A stretch of 64,000 nucleotides of DNA. It comes from JAKPUX01 sp035353815. Lineage in GTDB: Bacteria; Zhuqueibacterota; Zhuqueibacteria; Residuimicrobiales; Residuimicrobiaceae. This document shows positions 31,830 through 41,523 of this stretch, one piece after another; within the stretch, counting starts at the first letter, position 1, and each line of letters begins with the position of its first letter. Below the pieces are notes generated by a model. That model did not search any database and was not told the origin of the DNA. It worked only from the letters and a program-made list of their open reading frames with translations. The translations under genes and the position numbers were made by a program. The stretch spans positions 1 through 64,000 of the forward strand of contig DAOQAG010000001.1 of the NCBI GenBank assembly GCA_035353815.1. The letters run 5' to 3'.

Positions 31830-34532
31830 ATGCTCACGCTCATTCTTCTGGTTCTCCTCTCCGCCGCTGCCGCCTTTGCCCAGGGTGATGTGTATCTGGT
31901 TTACGGCTCCGATACCAGTGTCTGGGAGGGTCTCGACGTCAACACCTTCGTCTGCCATTACAAACCCGAGACCTATTCCAGTCCCGCCAGCAACGCGGCC
32001 CTGGTCATCGATCCGGCTTTCCGCGCCAACCTGCTCGATTCCGACAAGCGGCCGCTCCCCCTCACCTGGTGGATGCATGGCGGCAATGTCTTCCGCTATG
32101 CCGACAATTGCGATGTGCCCCTCGCCAATACCTACGCGCTGCACCTCATGAAACGCTATCACGGTCAGGCCATCGCCCGCGTCGGTGATGAATTGACGCT
32201 TCATTACCATACCTGGGACTGGACCGATGAGAACGGCGACGGCCACTATTACTGGAACCAGGCGCAGCACTTCAGTCAATGCCGTGCGGACTTTGACCTC
32301 ACCCTCTGTCACTATCTGCTGGAGGAGGAGGTCTTTCCGGTCTCCTTCCGCAGCGGCTGGCACTACATGGATAATGACTGGCAGAATTACCTCAACGAGC
32401 TGCTCCCCTTCAGCCTGGACGATGCCTGGCCAGAAAAACGCCTCCAGGATGATGAACCCACCGACAATATCTACGACTGGTCACAGGCCTCCTCGGAGTG
32501 GGTACCCTTTCACCCCTCGCCGGAAAACTATCAACTCCCGGGCACAGGCCGGGGCTGGAACGTGCGCTGCATCTATATGAACAGTCTCAGCCAGACGACG
32601 GTGGACCGGATGTTCGCCAATGCGGCCGCCGGTACCGACCAGCTGGCCTGCTTATGGTCGCATTTGCCCGAGACCGACTTTCCCGACCAGATCCGCAACG
32701 CCTATGCCATGGTGGTTGCCGCCGCCAAACGCTACCCCAGCGTCCGCTTTCATCACATGACCGCCGTCAGCGCCTATCAGGCCTGGTTGAAAACGCTGGA
32801 TCATCAGGCCCCGGCACTGACTTTTACAGACCAGGGCGGCGAGGAACCGCTCTTCCTCATCCAGACCGATGAGCCCATCTTCCAGAAGCAGCCCTTCGTC
32901 GCCATCAAGGATATCTACAACCACTACCAGATGGTGCCCTGCACCCCCATCGGAGTCCACACCTGGCAGGCCGTGTCGCCGGTCAACCGGAGGCAGCTGG
33001 CCAAGGCGGGGGTCGCTCTGACCGATACGGTCGGCAACCAGAGCCTGCAGATCATCCGCTTTCTGCCGGATGATCTCTTTCTCGACAACACCTCCCCGGC
33101 CTATCGCGAGCTGGCCGGCCGGTTTACCACGATCAATGCCTATGCCTGGGGTACCGATGCCCGTATGGCCCGTGTCGCCGCAGGCGACTCGGCCGTTATC
33201 CGCTATACCCTGTCGGTGGCTGAAAAAGGGCTCTATCAGCTTTTCTTCCAGTACGCGCCCGTGGAAGCGCCGGCCGACACCCTGACTCTGATCCTGGGCC
33301 AGTCGGGACGGCAGGAATGGCGCCGCGAGATTACCGGCCCCTGGAAAGCAAAACAATGGCAGCACGCAGTCACCTGCGAACTGGATCCTGCGGCTGCACC
33401 GGCGCTCTACCTGATCGCCCGGCCGCACGGTACTGCCCCACGCAGCCTCTGCGTGGATGCGATTAAAATCACACCGCTCATCCCCGATCGCATGATGGCG
33501 ATCTCGCCGCAGTTCCTCAACTTTGGCGAGGTCAGCCTCCTCACCCAGGCGGAGAAGAGCCTCGTGCTGCAGAATTCCGGCCGCGAGCCCCTGCACATCC
33601 ACTCGATCTCCTGCCAGCAGGGCTTGTTCACCATCAGCCCGGCAGACGCCTTCGCAGTACCCCCCTTCAGCGAAACCAGGCTGACCGTGCGCTTCTATAC
33701 CACCCAGGCGGTCACCGCCGCCGATTCCCTGATCATCCTCAGCGATGATCCCCTCACCCCGCGCTTTGCCCTCCCGCTCACCGCACAGGCGAGCGCTTAC
33801 TTTAGCGTGGTGGACAATTCGGACAGCACGGGCTATCGCGAGTATGGGGAGTGGCGCACCTCGAACGCACAAGCCTGGGGCCCCAGCAGCCGCTACGTCA
33901 ACCTTAGCGACGGCCAGGGCACCTTCGCCCAGTTCACGGGCCTTCTGCCCCGCTCCGGACGCTACAGACTGGAGATCATCGTCCCCAAGACGGCCAATGC
34001 CAGCGACCATGCCCTCTACCGTATCCGTTGCGACGGCCAGGCCCTGGACTCGCTTTACCTCGATCAGAACAGCAACAGCGGCACCTGGGTGCCTCTGGGT
34101 GAGTATGATCTGCCCGCCAACGTTCCGGTCCTGGTGCAAGTGATCCACGCCGGCGGTCAGAGCACGGGCACGGTGCTGCGCGCCGATGCCATCCGCTTCA
34201 CCCTCCTCGGCGGCGGCAGCGGCATGGCCCGGCGGGAGTCGGATGCGTTGCCGGATGAAGCCCGGCTCTATACGGCCTATCCCAATCCCTTCAACGCCTC
34301 CACCGTGCTCCGTTTTGTGCTGCCGGCCGCGGGGGATGTCCATCTCGACCTCTATGATATTCAGGGGCGGCGTGTGCGCACTCTGCTTGCCGCCAGCATC
34401 GCCTCAGGTGAGCATGAGGTATCCTGGGATGGCAAGGATAACGCGGGCCATCAGGCGGCTTCCGGGCTCTATTTTGCCGTGTTTTTGGGCAAGGACTTTT
34501 TCCTCTCAAACCGCCTGTTTCTGATCCGATAA
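31830..34532 (+). CDS. Large T9SS cargo protein with golvesin-like carbohydrate-binding domains
   Basis: A 900-residue secreted protein. Signal peptide 1-18. Residues about 19-340 form an unnamed N-terminal domain rich in His, Trp and Asp (LTLHYHTWDWTDENGDGHYY), perhaps of a deacetylase- or glycosidase-like type. Residues about 428-550 and 657-792 are two golvesin/Xly-like domains (VVDNSDSTGYREYGEW; RADAIRFTLL), separated by an ASPM-SPD2-Hydin-like Ig domain (about 557-656, FLNFGEVSLLTQAEKSLVLQ). The tail from AYPNPFNASTVLRF to NRLFLIR is a T9SS type A sorting domain. Predicted to be displayed on the cell surface. Start ATG 31830 is chosen for the signal peptide. Confidence 0.75.
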   Translation: MLTLILLVLLSAAAAFAQGDVYLVYGSDTSVWEGLDVNTFVCHYKPETYSSPASNAALVIDPAFRANLLDSDKRPLPLTWWMHGGNVFRYADNCDVPLANTYALHLMKRYHGQAIARVGDELTLHYHTWDWTDENGDGHYYWNQAQHFSQCRADFDLTLCHYLLEEEVFPVSFRSGWHYMDNDWQNYLNELLPFSLDDAWPEKRLQDDEPTDNIYDWSQASSEWVPFHPSPENYQLPGTGRGWNVRCIYMNSLSQTTVDRMFANAAAGTDQLACLWSHLPETDFPDQIRNAYAMVVAAAKRYPSVRFHHMTAVSAYQAWLKTLDHQAPALTFTDQGGEEPLFLIQTDEPIFQKQPFVAIKDIYNHYQMVPCTPIGVHTWQAVSPVNRRQLAKAGVALTDTVGNQSLQIIRFLPDDLFLDNTSPAYRELAGRFTTINAYAWGTDARMARVAAGDSAVIRYTLSVAEKGLYQLFFQYAPVEAPADTLTLILGQSGRQEWRREITGPWKAKQWQHAVTCELDPAAAPALYLIARPHGTAPRSLCVDAIKITPLIPDRMMAISPQFLNFGEVSLLTQAEKSLVLQNSGREPLHIHSISCQQGLFTISPADAFAVPPFSETRLTVRFYTTQAVTAADSLIILSDDPLTPRFALPLTAQASAYFSVVDNSDSTGYREYGEWRTSNAQAWGPSSRYVNLSDGQGTFAQFTGLLPRSGRYRLEIIVPKTANASDHALYRIRCDGQALDSLYLDQNSNSGTWVPLGEYDLPANVPVLVQVIHAGGQSTGTVLRADAIRFTLLGGGSGMARRESDALPDEARLYTAYPNPFNASTVLRFVLPAAGDVHLDLYDIQGRRVRTLLAASIASGEHEVSWDGKDNAGHQAASGLYFAVFLGKDFFLSNRLFLIR

Positions 34533-34557
34533 CCACCCTCTGGAAGGAGCTGCTCCC

Positions 34558-34839
34558 ATGAAATCCATCCCCTTTATCCTGCTGCTGGTGCTGCTGACCT
34601 TGCTCTTCACGGCCTGCGCTCCGGGCACAGGCAAGTATACGGCCGCCGGGCCGGCGGGCTTTTTAGCCGGTGTCTGGCACGGCTGGATCGCTCCGGTGAC
34701 CCTGATCATCGGGCTCTTCGACAACGAAGTGCGCATCTATGAGCCTTTCAATCGCGGCTGGTGGTATGATTTCGGCTTTTACATCGCCGTGATCTCCGGT
34801 TTTGGCGGCCTCTCTCTGACGCGCCGCAAAAAAAACTGA
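34558..34839 (+). CDS. Small lipoprotein with two membrane segments, conserved hypothetical
   Basis: A 93-residue protein with a lipoprotein signal ending LLFTACAPG (Cys at about 20). The body is short and hydrophobic: FLAGVWHGWIAPVTLIIGLF, then NRGWWYDFGFYIAVISGFGG and a basic tail. This GWWYDFGF-type small protein is found scattered in many phyla and has no assigned function. GGAAGGAG precedes the ATG by a few bases, and it lies 25 bases after the large T9SS cargo gene, so co-transcription is likely. A bidirectional terminator follows. Confidence 0.78.
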   Translation: MKSIPFILLLVLLTLLFTACAPGTGKYTAAGPAGFLAGVWHGWIAPVTLIIGLFDNEVRIYEPFNRGWWYDFGFYIAVISGFGGLSLTRRKKN

Positions 34840-34883
34840 CGGCCGTTCATCGCTGCGACGGCTGCAAAGAGATCATGCATGCA

Positions 34884-34919
34884 TAAAAAAAGCCGGATGA
34901 AATTCATCCGGCTTTTTTT
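34884..34919. terminator. Bidirectional terminator between convergent genes
   Basis: Perfect 10-bp arms AGCCGGATGA / TCATCCGGCT with a short loop, seven A on the left and six T on the right. It separates the rightward small lipoprotein gene from the leftward cytochrome gene. Confidence 0.93.
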
Positions 34920-34935
34920 ATGCCTCGCCTGCAGC

Positions 34936-36864
34936 TTATTCTGCACTGCCCTCCTCCTTGGTCGCGTGCTCCTTTTCCTTGACCTCTTCATACCACGCCG
35001 GGAAGCGCTCCTCCGCCTCTTCTTCGGTTATCTTGCCGGTAAAGCCGGTAAGATTGATCGGATAATCGGCGGGATGGAAAATCGCGAAAAACATATGATA
35101 GAGGAGGATGGCCAGAAACGCCAGCCAGGCTTCATAGAGGTGGATGACCTCGGCTACTTTGACGATCCATGCCGGCAGCAGAAAGGTTGCCGTGGTCGGG
35201 AACCAGAGAACAAAACCGGTCAGGGCCATGACCGCGGTACCCCATACCAGGGCCCAGTACTCCGCCTTTTCGACATAGCCGTACCGTGCAAAGTTGGCGC
35301 GCTCCCGGCTGATCCCGAGATGATATTTCATATTGGCGATGAACTGGCGGACATCATCGATACCCGGCAACAGGGCTTTGAGTTCTCCGCGGGCGCTGCG
35401 CGCAAAGGCAAGATAGCCGAGGTGATAGATACCGGCTGCCAGCATCACCACCGCTGAAATGCGGTGGATCAGGCCGCGCAACCCCTCGCTCAGGCCCAGG
35501 GTGGTCAGCAGTCGTGCCCATGCGGTGTTGGAGTATTTGAGGGCGAAGCCAGTGATCACCAGCAGGGTAAAGGAGATAAAGATCGCCAGGTGCTGGATGA
35601 TCCATGAACGGTCGAAGCGCTGGATCGTCTTTTGCAATTTTTGCGCCCGCCATTTGGCGCGGGCATATTTAAGCCAGATGATGAGATTGTGGAGCACCAT
35701 GCCGCCGATCACCACGACGATCAGCCAGAGATACGCTTTGCCGATATAGCGGGCGAGACGGTCGCCGAACGAATCGGGTTTGGCATGGATATAGCTCTGG
35801 GAAAATTCCTGGGTGGCATTGGGATGGCAGGAGCCGCAGGTCTTGCTGAGGTTGGCGATGTGGATCGTCGAAGCCGGGTTGGACTGGGGCAGAATGGCAT
35901 GGACGCCGTGGCAACTGGTGCAGTTGGCCGCCACCCGCGAACCCCGGTTGGTGGCCAGACCGTGATAGCTGGCACGATAGGAGGTGACGGGATCGAGCGT
36001 AATGCCATATTTTTCATTCAACTGGAGCAGTCCATGGCAGGGGGCGCAGATCTTTTCCGAAACATTGGCCGCAGCGGTGGGTGAGGCCGCATCATCGGGG
36101 GAGAGGATTTCATGCTCGCCGTGGCAAAAGGTACACGTGGGCACCTCGGCGACACCCCGCGCCAGATCCATCCCGTGGATGCTGCCTTCGTATTCAGCCT
36201 CGACATCGCCATGACAGGTGCCGCAGGTTTTGGAGATATTGGCGCGAAACACCGGCGACTGCGGATCGCTCGCGGAGCGCAAATGGTGGGGTTCGTGGCA
36301 GCTGCTGCAGGTCGCCGCCCCGTCATTGCCCGCCATCAAGGCTTTGCCATGCACCCCCCGGTTGAATTTCTCCACCGGCGCGGCAACGCGAATATCGTGC
36401 TTCTCGGCCAACCCTTTGTCGCGGTGGCAGGCGCCGCAGGTGGCCGGGAGGCGGGCCGGATGGGTGCGGGAGGCGGTCTCCAGGGAGCTGAGGATGTCAT
36501 GTTTGCCGTGGCAATCGCTGCAGACCGGAGCGTCTGCATCGCCCGCCGCCAGCGCCTGGCTGTGGAGACCCTTGGCGAACTCGGCCGCGGCTTCGCTATG
36601 GCAGCGCGCACACTCCACCCGCTTGAGCGGCGAATCGTGGGGGTCGCCGACCGCATCGCGATGGCAATCCTTGCAATCCAGCCGGCCGTGCACCGATCGG
36701 GCAAAAACAGCTTCATCAACAAAGAGCGTATCTTCACCGCCCGAGGCATTGGGCCGCGTCATGGTGGAATCACCATGACAGACCGCACACGGGCTTTGCG
36801 CCAATGCACCCGCTGCGGCCAGAAGAATCGAGAAGAAGATAATGCTGAGGCCAGGTCTAGGCAT
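34936..36864 (-). CDS. 11-heme c-type cytochrome fused to a membrane cytochrome b domain
   Basis: A 642-residue protein. After a signal peptide (residues 1-22, ending GALAQ), residues about 25-350 carry eleven CxxCH heme motifs: CAVCH, CKDCH, CARCH, CSDCH, CGACH, CSSCH, CGTCH, CTFCH, CAPCH, CTSCH and CGSCH. Residues about 375-610 hold about five transmembrane helices with conserved His (YLWLIVVVIGGMVLHNLIIW; GLIHRISAVVMLAAG; LYHMFFAIFHPADY), a b561/NrfD-like di-heme cytochrome b. It probably passes electrons between the quinone pool and periplasmic or outer partners. The C-terminus is charged and cytoplasmic. Its start is about 120 bases downstream of a 4-heme cytochrome gene, with a terminator between them. 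Confidence 0.9.
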   Translation of the reverse strand: MPRPGLSIIFFSILLAAAGALAQSPCAVCHGDSTMTRPNASGGEDTLFVDEAVFARSVHGRLDCKDCHRDAVGDPHDSPLKRVECARCHSEAAAEFAKGLHSQALAAGDADAPVCSDCHGKHDILSSLETASRTHPARLPATCGACHRDKGLAEKHDIRVAAPVEKFNRGVHGKALMAGNDGAATCSSCHEPHHLRSASDPQSPVFRANISKTCGTCHGDVEAEYEGSIHGMDLARGVAEVPTCTFCHGEHEILSPDDAASPTAAANVSEKICAPCHGLLQLNEKYGITLDPVTSYRASYHGLATNRGSRVAANCTSCHGVHAILPQSNPASTIHIANLSKTCGSCHPNATQEFSQSYIHAKPDSFGDRLARYIGKAYLWLIVVVIGGMVLHNLIIWLKYARAKWRAQKLQKTIQRFDRSWIIQHLAIFISFTLLVITGFALKYSNTAWARLLTTLGLSEGLRGLIHRISAVVMLAAGIYHLGYLAFARSARGELKALLPGIDDVRQFIANMKYHLGISRERANFARYGYVEKAEYWALVWGTAVMALTGFVLWFPTTATFLLPAWIVKVAEVIHLYEAWLAFLAILLYHMFFAIFHPADYPINLTGFTGKITEEEAEERFPAWYEEVKEKEHATKEEGSAE

Positions 36865-36900
36865 GGTTTCGTCTCTCAGTTCCTGGTGGGACTACAAAGA

Positions 36901-36936
36901 AAAATCTCGCGCCGCCTGGGGATGGCAGCGCGAGAA
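36901..36936 (-). terminator. Leftward terminator after the 4-heme cytochrome gene
   Basis: Minus-strand arms TCTCGCGCTGCC / GGCGGCGCGAGA (36925-36936 and 36906-36917) followed by TTTTTCTTTG. It may attenuate, not fully block, transcription into the 11-heme cytochrome gene. Confidence 0.82.
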
Positions 36937-36986
36937 CGAGAGCTGGTGCACTACTTTCGGGGCGAAGCTATACCCGCCGATCCGGA

Positions 36987-37541
36987 TCAGCTTTTGGGCG
37001 CGGGATGCGCGATGAGCTTGAAGGCTTCTTCGGCCTTGAATGGCTTGTAGGTCGGGCTTTCCTGATTATGGCATTTGACGCAGTTCTTCTTGTCGCCGGG
37101 ATTATAGGCGACTGCAGCGGCATCCTGGGTCTTGGCGGCCAGCGCTTTCATGACTTTCATCGACTGGTAGAGCGAACCAGCGCCATGACAGGTTTCGCAG
37201 GTTACGCCCTCTTCCATCTTGTAGGTCGCGGCCTTGGCGGTGGCGGGGGCATCATACGCCGTCACATGGCACTTTAAACACTTGGCCGATTTCTGGGGAT
37301 CTTCGACACCGGCCTTTTTGCCAACCGCCTTGGCTTCTTCCGTCGCCAGTGTGGCGAAGGCGCTGGCATGCTTGCTCTTGGCCCAAATCGCATAGGGCTC
37401 GCCTTTGGCTTTCGCGGAATGGCACATCTTGCACTTGGCGGCGCCAATGTACTGGGCCTTGTCGGTTTGAGCGAACAGGACCATCGAAAAGACCAGCGCC
37501 AGCACCAGAACCAGGGTGGTCACGAACACACGCTTGCTCAT
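36987..37541 (-). CDS. Periplasmic 4-heme cytochrome c (c554-like)
   Basis: A 184-residue protein with a signal peptide (FVTTLVLVLALVFSMVLFAQ) and four CxxCH motifs: CKMCH, CLKCH, CETCH and CVKCH. The arrangement YIGAAKCKMCHSAKAKGEPY followed by WAKSKHASAF is typical of the cytochrome c-554 type, where an extra His serves as distal ligand. It likely shuttles electrons in the periplasm, perhaps to or from the 11-heme membrane cytochrome encoded next. ATG 37541 follows GGAGG. A weak promoter candidate lies at 37585-37613 and a terminator follows the gene. Confidence 0.88.
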   Translation of the reverse strand: MSKRVFVTTLVLVLALVFSMVLFAQTDKAQYIGAAKCKMCHSAKAKGEPYAIWAKSKHASAFATLATEEAKAVGKKAGVEDPQKSAKCLKCHVTAYDAPATAKAATYKMEEGVTCETCHGAGSLYQSMKVMKALAAKTQDAAAVAYNPGDKKNCVKCHNQESPTYKPFKAEEAFKLIAHPAPKS

Positions 37542-37584
37542 TTTTACCTCCATCAGAGTTGACTGCTTGCGTCATATCGCTAAT

Positions 37585-37613
37585 AAATAACCAATAAAAG
37601 ATGAATATTGCAA
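37585..37613 (-). promoter_or_regulatory. Candidate promoter for the 4-heme cytochrome gene, TTGCAA-17-TTATTT
   Basis: Minus-strand -35 TTGCAA (37608-37613), 17-base spacer, -10 TTATTT (37585-37590), in an AT-rich stretch about 45 bases upstream of the start codon. Weaker than the other promoters listed. Confidence 0.4.
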
Positions 37614-37683
37614 CAGCAAAATGCATCACTTTGGCCTGCTATAGCGATTTGCATCCCTAATAACGCAAAATCTGATGAAAAGT

Positions 37684-39069
<1,386 letters not shown>

Positions 39070-39081
39070 GCACCCGCCCTT

Positions 39082-40425
39082 CTAGCTGCCCAGGATAATG
39101 CGCATGACCGTTCCCCCGCTCGGGGGTTCCACCGCCTCGATCTCGCCGCCATGCGCTTCGACGATGCGTTTGCAAACCGCCAATCCCAGTCCCGTGCCAC
39201 TGGCCTTGGTCGTGAAAAAGGGCTCAAAAATCTCCCGGCCGCGGCCCTGCAGTCCGGGACCGTGGTCTTGCACTTCGATGACCACCAGCGCCCGGCCGAG
39301 CCGGCGCTGTTCCGCCAGACGCAGGGTGATCGCCGCCTCTGTACCCTCACCGAGCGCCTGCCGCGCATTGATCAGCAGATTGAGCACCACCTGCTCGATC
39401 TGCCCGGGATCGCAGCGATGAAAAAGATGCGCCACGCTGCACTCCCACTCCACCGCCGTCCCCTGGCGCGAGAAACGCGCCGCCAGCCCCAGTAGCAGCG
39501 GGACCAGATCGCAATGGCTCATCTCGAGCCGCGGTTCGCGCGCATAAGCGAGAAAATCGCTGACGATCCGGTTGAGGCGGACGATCTCTTCGTCGATATA
39601 GCCGAAAAATTCGTCCGTGCGCTCGGGCTGCGTCTGCTTTTCCCGCAGCACATCGGCAGTGCTCTTGATGATGGCCAGCGGATTGCGGATCTCGTGGGCG
39701 ACGGTTGCGGCCATCTGCCCCATGCTCGCCAGCCGTTCCGACTGGTACAGCCGGTTCTCGGTGCGAACGAACTGGAGCATCGCCAGGGTCAGGAAGACAG
39801 CCAGCGCCGCCAGAAGGAGCAGGCTGACCACCACCCCGAGATAGAGGGCCTGGTAAAACTGGTCCATCGTGCGCAGGAATCCGGCATTGGCCTCAAGTGC
39901 CAGCACCGCCGTTTGCCCATAAACATCGCTCACCGGCGCATAGACGCTTTTGAAATGGTTGCCGGCAACGGTATGCAGCCGTGAGGCCTGAACCGCCCCG
40001 CCGAGTGCCGCACGGATCTCGAGGCTGTCAGCGGCCAGATAGCTGCGCCCGGCCACCCGCTCGAGTTCACGGCGAGCATCGAGCAGCACACGCCCCTCCG
40101 GGTTGATCAGGTAGGCGGCTTCCAGCTCCTGGGCCAGACGGATGCGGTTCAGGCTGAGCCGCACATCGTCGGCATCGGCGGCATCCGAAAAACTGCTGCC
40201 ACTGCGTTCGATGAGTTCAGCGGTCAGAGAGGCCGCAGCCATGAGCCGTTGATCCAGCGCATGCTCAAGTTCCCCTCCCATCTTCCTGAGGAAAAAATAG
40301 GAGCTGAGATTGTAGAGCAGGAGGAAAAAGAAGGTGACCATCATCACCATCACCACGGTGCGCTTGCGGCGACGCAGCAGGCGCAGTTGCGCGGCGGTAA
40401 GGGTCATTTTTTCGCGCTGGCTCAT
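39082..40425 (-). CDS. Membrane sensor histidine kinase
   Basis: A 447-residue kinase. Two transmembrane segments (about 24-46, TVVMVMMVTFFFLLLYNLSS; about 192-216, LGVVVSLLLLAALAVFLTLA) enclose a periplasmic sensor of about 145 residues that looks PAS/CACHE-like (AAYLINPEGRVLLDARRELE). Then come the dimerisation domain with the phospho-acceptor His in MAATVAHEIRNPLAIIKSTA and an ATPase domain with N box LNLLINARQAL, G1 VQDHGPGLQ and G2 ASGTGLGLAV. It lacks a receiver. Its cognate regulator follows by 12 bases. AGGAGGAGGGGAG lies just before ATG 40425. Confidence 0.93.
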   Translation of the reverse strand: MSQREKMTLTAAQLRLLRRRKRTVVMVMMVTFFFLLLYNLSSYFFLRKMGGELEHALDQRLMAAASLTAELIERSGSSFSDAADADDVRLSLNRIRLAQELEAAYLINPEGRVLLDARRELERVAGRSYLAADSLEIRAALGGAVQASRLHTVAGNHFKSVYAPVSDVYGQTAVLALEANAGFLRTMDQFYQALYLGVVVSLLLLAALAVFLTLAMLQFVRTENRLYQSERLASMGQMAATVAHEIRNPLAIIKSTADVLREKQTQPERTDEFFGYIDEEIVRLNRIVSDFLAYAREPRLEMSHCDLVPLLLGLAARFSRQGTAVEWECSVAHLFHRCDPGQIEQVVLNLLINARQALGEGTEAAITLRLAEQRRLGRALVVIEVQDHGPGLQGRGREIFEPFFTTKASGTGLGLAVCKRIVEAHGGEIEAVEPPSGGTVMRIILGS

Positions 40426-40449
40426 GGCTCCCCTCCTCCTTGCCGCAAC

Positions 40450-41502
40450 TCATTCCGCCAGGGCGGAGTGCACCTGGTCGAGGACATCTTTAACACCGAT
40501 GGCCTGCATGCAGAACATATCCGGACAGAGATCGCGGTGGCAGTGGCTGCAATCGACCGCAGGATAGACGAGGCGGTGGCCGGCAGCTGCAGCGTAGGGG
40601 AACCAGATATCGGGTTCCCCGGGTCCAAATATCCCCACGGTTTTGGTGCCGACAGCCGGAGCAAGATGGAGCGGACCGCAGTCGTTGCTGACATAGAGCG
40701 TCAGCTGCGCCAGAACGGCCGCGAGCCGCCGCAGGGGGAGCGCCTCCGGGAGCGCCAGGGGAAAGGGCAAGGTCTTGAAGATCGCTGTGATGATCTGCTC
40801 CTCGCCGGGGCCCATGGTGAAGAGGATCTGCTTCTGCTCGTCGTGCAGGCGGGCCGCAAGGGCAGCGAAGCGTTCGGGAAACCAGCGTTTGGCCGGCCAG
40901 GTTGCACCGGGATGGAGACCGATCAGGGGGCGGTCCGGATCATAGCCCTTGTCCATCAGCCACTGCCGCGCCGCGCGGTGTTCCTCCGGCGTGATCTCGA
41001 TATGGGTGGGAAGCGGCGCAGCGTCGAGGCCGAGGGGTGCCAGAGAGCGCAGATGATAGGCGATGGCGGTCATACGCTCTCCGCGGTCGAGGATCCGGTG
41101 GGTGTAAAGCAGGCGCCGGCCACGAAAATCACCGCCGATGCGCCGGCGCGCCCCGCTGAGGTAGAGTAGCAGCGCGGAGCGGGGATTGCCGAAGAGGTCG
41201 ATCGCTACATCCCAGGACTTCCGGCGCAGGCTGCGGAGCAGGGCCACCTGGTCGCGGTCATCGCCGCGCCTGAAGGAATAAAGCTCATCCACCGCCGGAT
41301 GGTGCTCCAGCAGCTGATCGTAGGGGGTCTCCGACAGGAAACCGATCCGCGCCTGCGGAAAATTCTGCCGCAGCGCGGCCAGCAGCGGCGTGGTGAGAAT
41401 GATATCCCCCATAAAGCGTAGACGTGAGACCAGGATTGAGCGAATCTGCTCCGGTACGATCCGGGGCCCCCTCCAGCCCTGTTCAATCGGCGTCGCCAAC
41501 AT
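40450..41502 (-). CDS. Glycosyltransferase family 9 (heptosyltransferase-like)
   Basis: A 350-residue GT9 enzyme with a GT-B fold. N-terminal nucleotide-fold start ILVSRLRFMGDIILTTPLLA (around residue 25), the acceptor/donor block PLIGLHPGATWPAKRWFPER (around 195), and the C-terminal donor site LYVSNDCGPLHLAPAVGTKT followed by VGIFGPGEP. GT9 enzymes add heptoses or related sugars to lipopolysaccharide core, so a role in outer-membrane glycan synthesis is likely. A late Cys cluster (VDCSHCHRDLCPDMFCMQ) is unusual-looking but common in relatives. It lies 21 bases downstream of the second GHL10 gene and 24 bases upstream of the kinase gene. Confidence 0.9.
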   Translation of the reverse strand: MLATPIEQGWRGPRIVPEQIRSILVSRLRFMGDIILTTPLLAALRQNFPQARIGFLSETPYDQLLEHHPAVDELYSFRRGDDRDQVALLRSLRRKSWDVAIDLFGNPRSALLLYLSGARRRIGGDFRGRRLLYTHRILDRGERMTAIAYHLRSLAPLGLDAAPLPTHIEITPEEHRAARQWLMDKGYDPDRPLIGLHPGATWPAKRWFPERFAALAARLHDEQKQILFTMGPGEEQIITAIFKTLPFPLALPEALPLRRLAAVLAQLTLYVSNDCGPLHLAPAVGTKTVGIFGPGEPDIWFPYAAAAGHRLVYPAVDCSHCHRDLCPDMFCMQAIGVKDVLDQVHSALAE

Positions 41503-41523
41503 CAACTCCTCTTCAAACAGCCA

